Shown here: positions 63,509 to 64,000 of the stretch, piece after piece
Layout of the letters: each line of letters starts with the position of its first letter
Position numbering within the stretch: position 1 is the first letter of the stretch
The notes under the pieces: generated by a model
The model's input: the letters and a program-made list of their open reading frames with translations, nothing else
Told to the model about the DNA's origin: nothing
The model's database searches: none
Source of the DNA: JAKAGZ01 sp963772675
GTDB lineage: Bacteria; Bacteroidota; Ignavibacteria; Ignavibacteriales; Ignavibacteriaceae
Direction of reading: 5' to 3'
Assembly (NCBI GenBank): GCA_963772675.1
Contig: CAVYYF010000005.1
Coordinates: 682,001-746,000, forward strand
Length of the DNA: 64,000 nucleotides
Position numbers and translations under genes: made by a program

Positions 63509-64000
63509 ATGTCAGTAAAAATGAAAGGGAAAAGTCTTATCTCAATTAATGATCTTACACTAGAAGAAATTTATCAAATATTTGATTTGTCTAAATCATT
63601 AAAAGAAAAGGTTCTGGTAGGTGAACCACACAGATTACTGGAGGGAAAAACGCTTGGAATGATTTTCTCGAAGCCTTCTACCAGGACGAGAATTTCATTT
63701 GAAGTAGGCATCTACCAACTCGGGGGAATAGGGCTCTATTTCAATCAAAATGACCTTCAATTAAAAAAGAGTGAAAACATTCAGGATACTGCAAGAGTTC
63801 TTTCAAGATATTTAAGTGGAATAATGATAAGAACTTTCGATCACCAGGATGTAGTTGATCTTGCAAATTACGGATCAATTCCTGTGATAAACGGTTTGAC
63901 AGATCTGCTTCATCCCTGCCAGGTGCTAACAGATCTTTTTACAATTCTTGAAAAGAAAAGAATTCTTAAAGGGCTTAAAATGGCATATATTGGTGATGGA
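63509..64000 (+). CDS. argF: Ornithine carbamoyltransferase, 3' truncated by window edge
   Basis: The frame from ATG 63509 runs to the window end (164 residues). It has MIFSKPSTRTRISFEVG with the STRTR carbamoyl-phosphate loop, MIRTFDHQDVVDLA, and LTDLLHPCQVLTDLFTI with the HPCQ motif. AGAGGAC precedes the ATG and the gene is 18 bases after arcC. The protein joins carbamoyl phosphate and ornithine to citrulline, or works in the reverse direction in the deiminase pathway. The C-terminal ornithine-binding half is not in the window. Whether it is the catabolic or the anabolic form cannot be decided. Confidence 0.9.
   Translation, partial: MSVKMKGKSLISINDLTLEEIYQIFDLSKSLKEKVLVGEPHRLLEGKTLGMIFSKPSTRTRISFEVGIYQLGGIGLYFNQNDLQLKKSENIQDTARVLSRYLSGIMIRTFDHQDVVDLANYGSIPVINGLTDLLHPCQVLTDLFTILEKKRILKGLKMAYIGDG

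Noticed and set aside
1..64000. tRNA or rRNA genes, prophage, insertion sequence with transposase
   Set aside because: I looked through all gaps for cloverleaf-like sequences, rRNA segments and phage or transposase motifs and saw none; short structured RNAs could still be missed without a covariance search.

Overview
The window looks like chromosomal DNA from a non-phototrophic member of the Ignavibacteria (Bacteroidota/Chlorobiota group). Supporting signs are a YCF48-type secreted protein with a type IX sorting tail containing NYPNPFNPTT, a GWxTD-domain protein, AT-rich intergenic DNA, and a Bacteroidota-type promoter (TTG-N20-TAnnTTTG) in front of an efflux operon. The placement is inferred from protein families only; there is no rRNA, tRNA, CRISPR array, prophage or transposase gene here.

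Layout. 1-4.3 kb: end of rimO, a GWxTD protein, a PfkB-family sugar kinase and a BamA/TamA-like barrel. 4.4-6.8 kb: YceI, nitroreductase, pirin and MarR behind one palindromic operator. 6.8-9.0 kb: geranylgeranyl-reductase-like flavoprotein divergent from a DGGGP-synthase-like UbiA prenyltransferase, a pair resembling archaeal lipid enzymes. 9.0-10.1 kb: rnhB and yraN. 10.1-13.1 kb: TRAP transporter. 13.4-16.0 kb: MlaE/MlaF/MlaD lipid ABC transporter. 16.1-22.3 kb: uvrA, SMR efflux, tag, Trm112-like, a membrane methyltransferase and a cell-wall amidase. 22.4-28.9 kb: TetR-controlled TolC/RND efflux operon with two matching 28-bp operators. 28.9-35.3 kb: a mixed region with an attC-like palindrome, a MITE-like element, envelope proteins, a di-haem cytochrome c and small exported or membrane proteins. 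35.4-39.9 kb: a second efflux operon (TetR-EmrA-EmrB-TolC). 40.2-47.2 kb: OsmC, a truncated fragment, the sorting-tail protein, an APC-EIIA-RCK fusion transporter, an iodotyrosine-deiodinase-like nitroreductase and an M1 peptidase. 47.3-59.3 kb: the most unusual block, four glutamate dehydrogenases of different subfamilies interleaved with two ~1000-residue proteins that fuse two receiver-like domains to a PEP-synthase-type ATP-grasp domain. 59.6-64 kb: M24 peptidase, Aat transferase, a DDAH/arginine-deiminase-like enzyme, carbamate kinase and the start of ornithine carbamoyltransferase.

How the genes fit together. The right-hand 18 kb reads as an amino-acid nitrogen region: peptidases and an amino-acid permease supply amino acids, four dehydrogenases connect glutamate with 2-oxoglutarate and ammonium, and the last three genes look like an arginine deiminase route giving ATP and ammonium. 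The two receiver/ATP-grasp proteins lack the catalytic domains of PEP synthase, so a regulatory role tied to the dehydrogenases is an inference worth testing.

Caution. Five genes (GWxTD, ubiA-like, rnhB, uvrA and one gdh) are each broken by one single-base indel, and each reads full length when that base is corrected. Sequencing or assembly error is the likeliest cause, so I list each as one gene.
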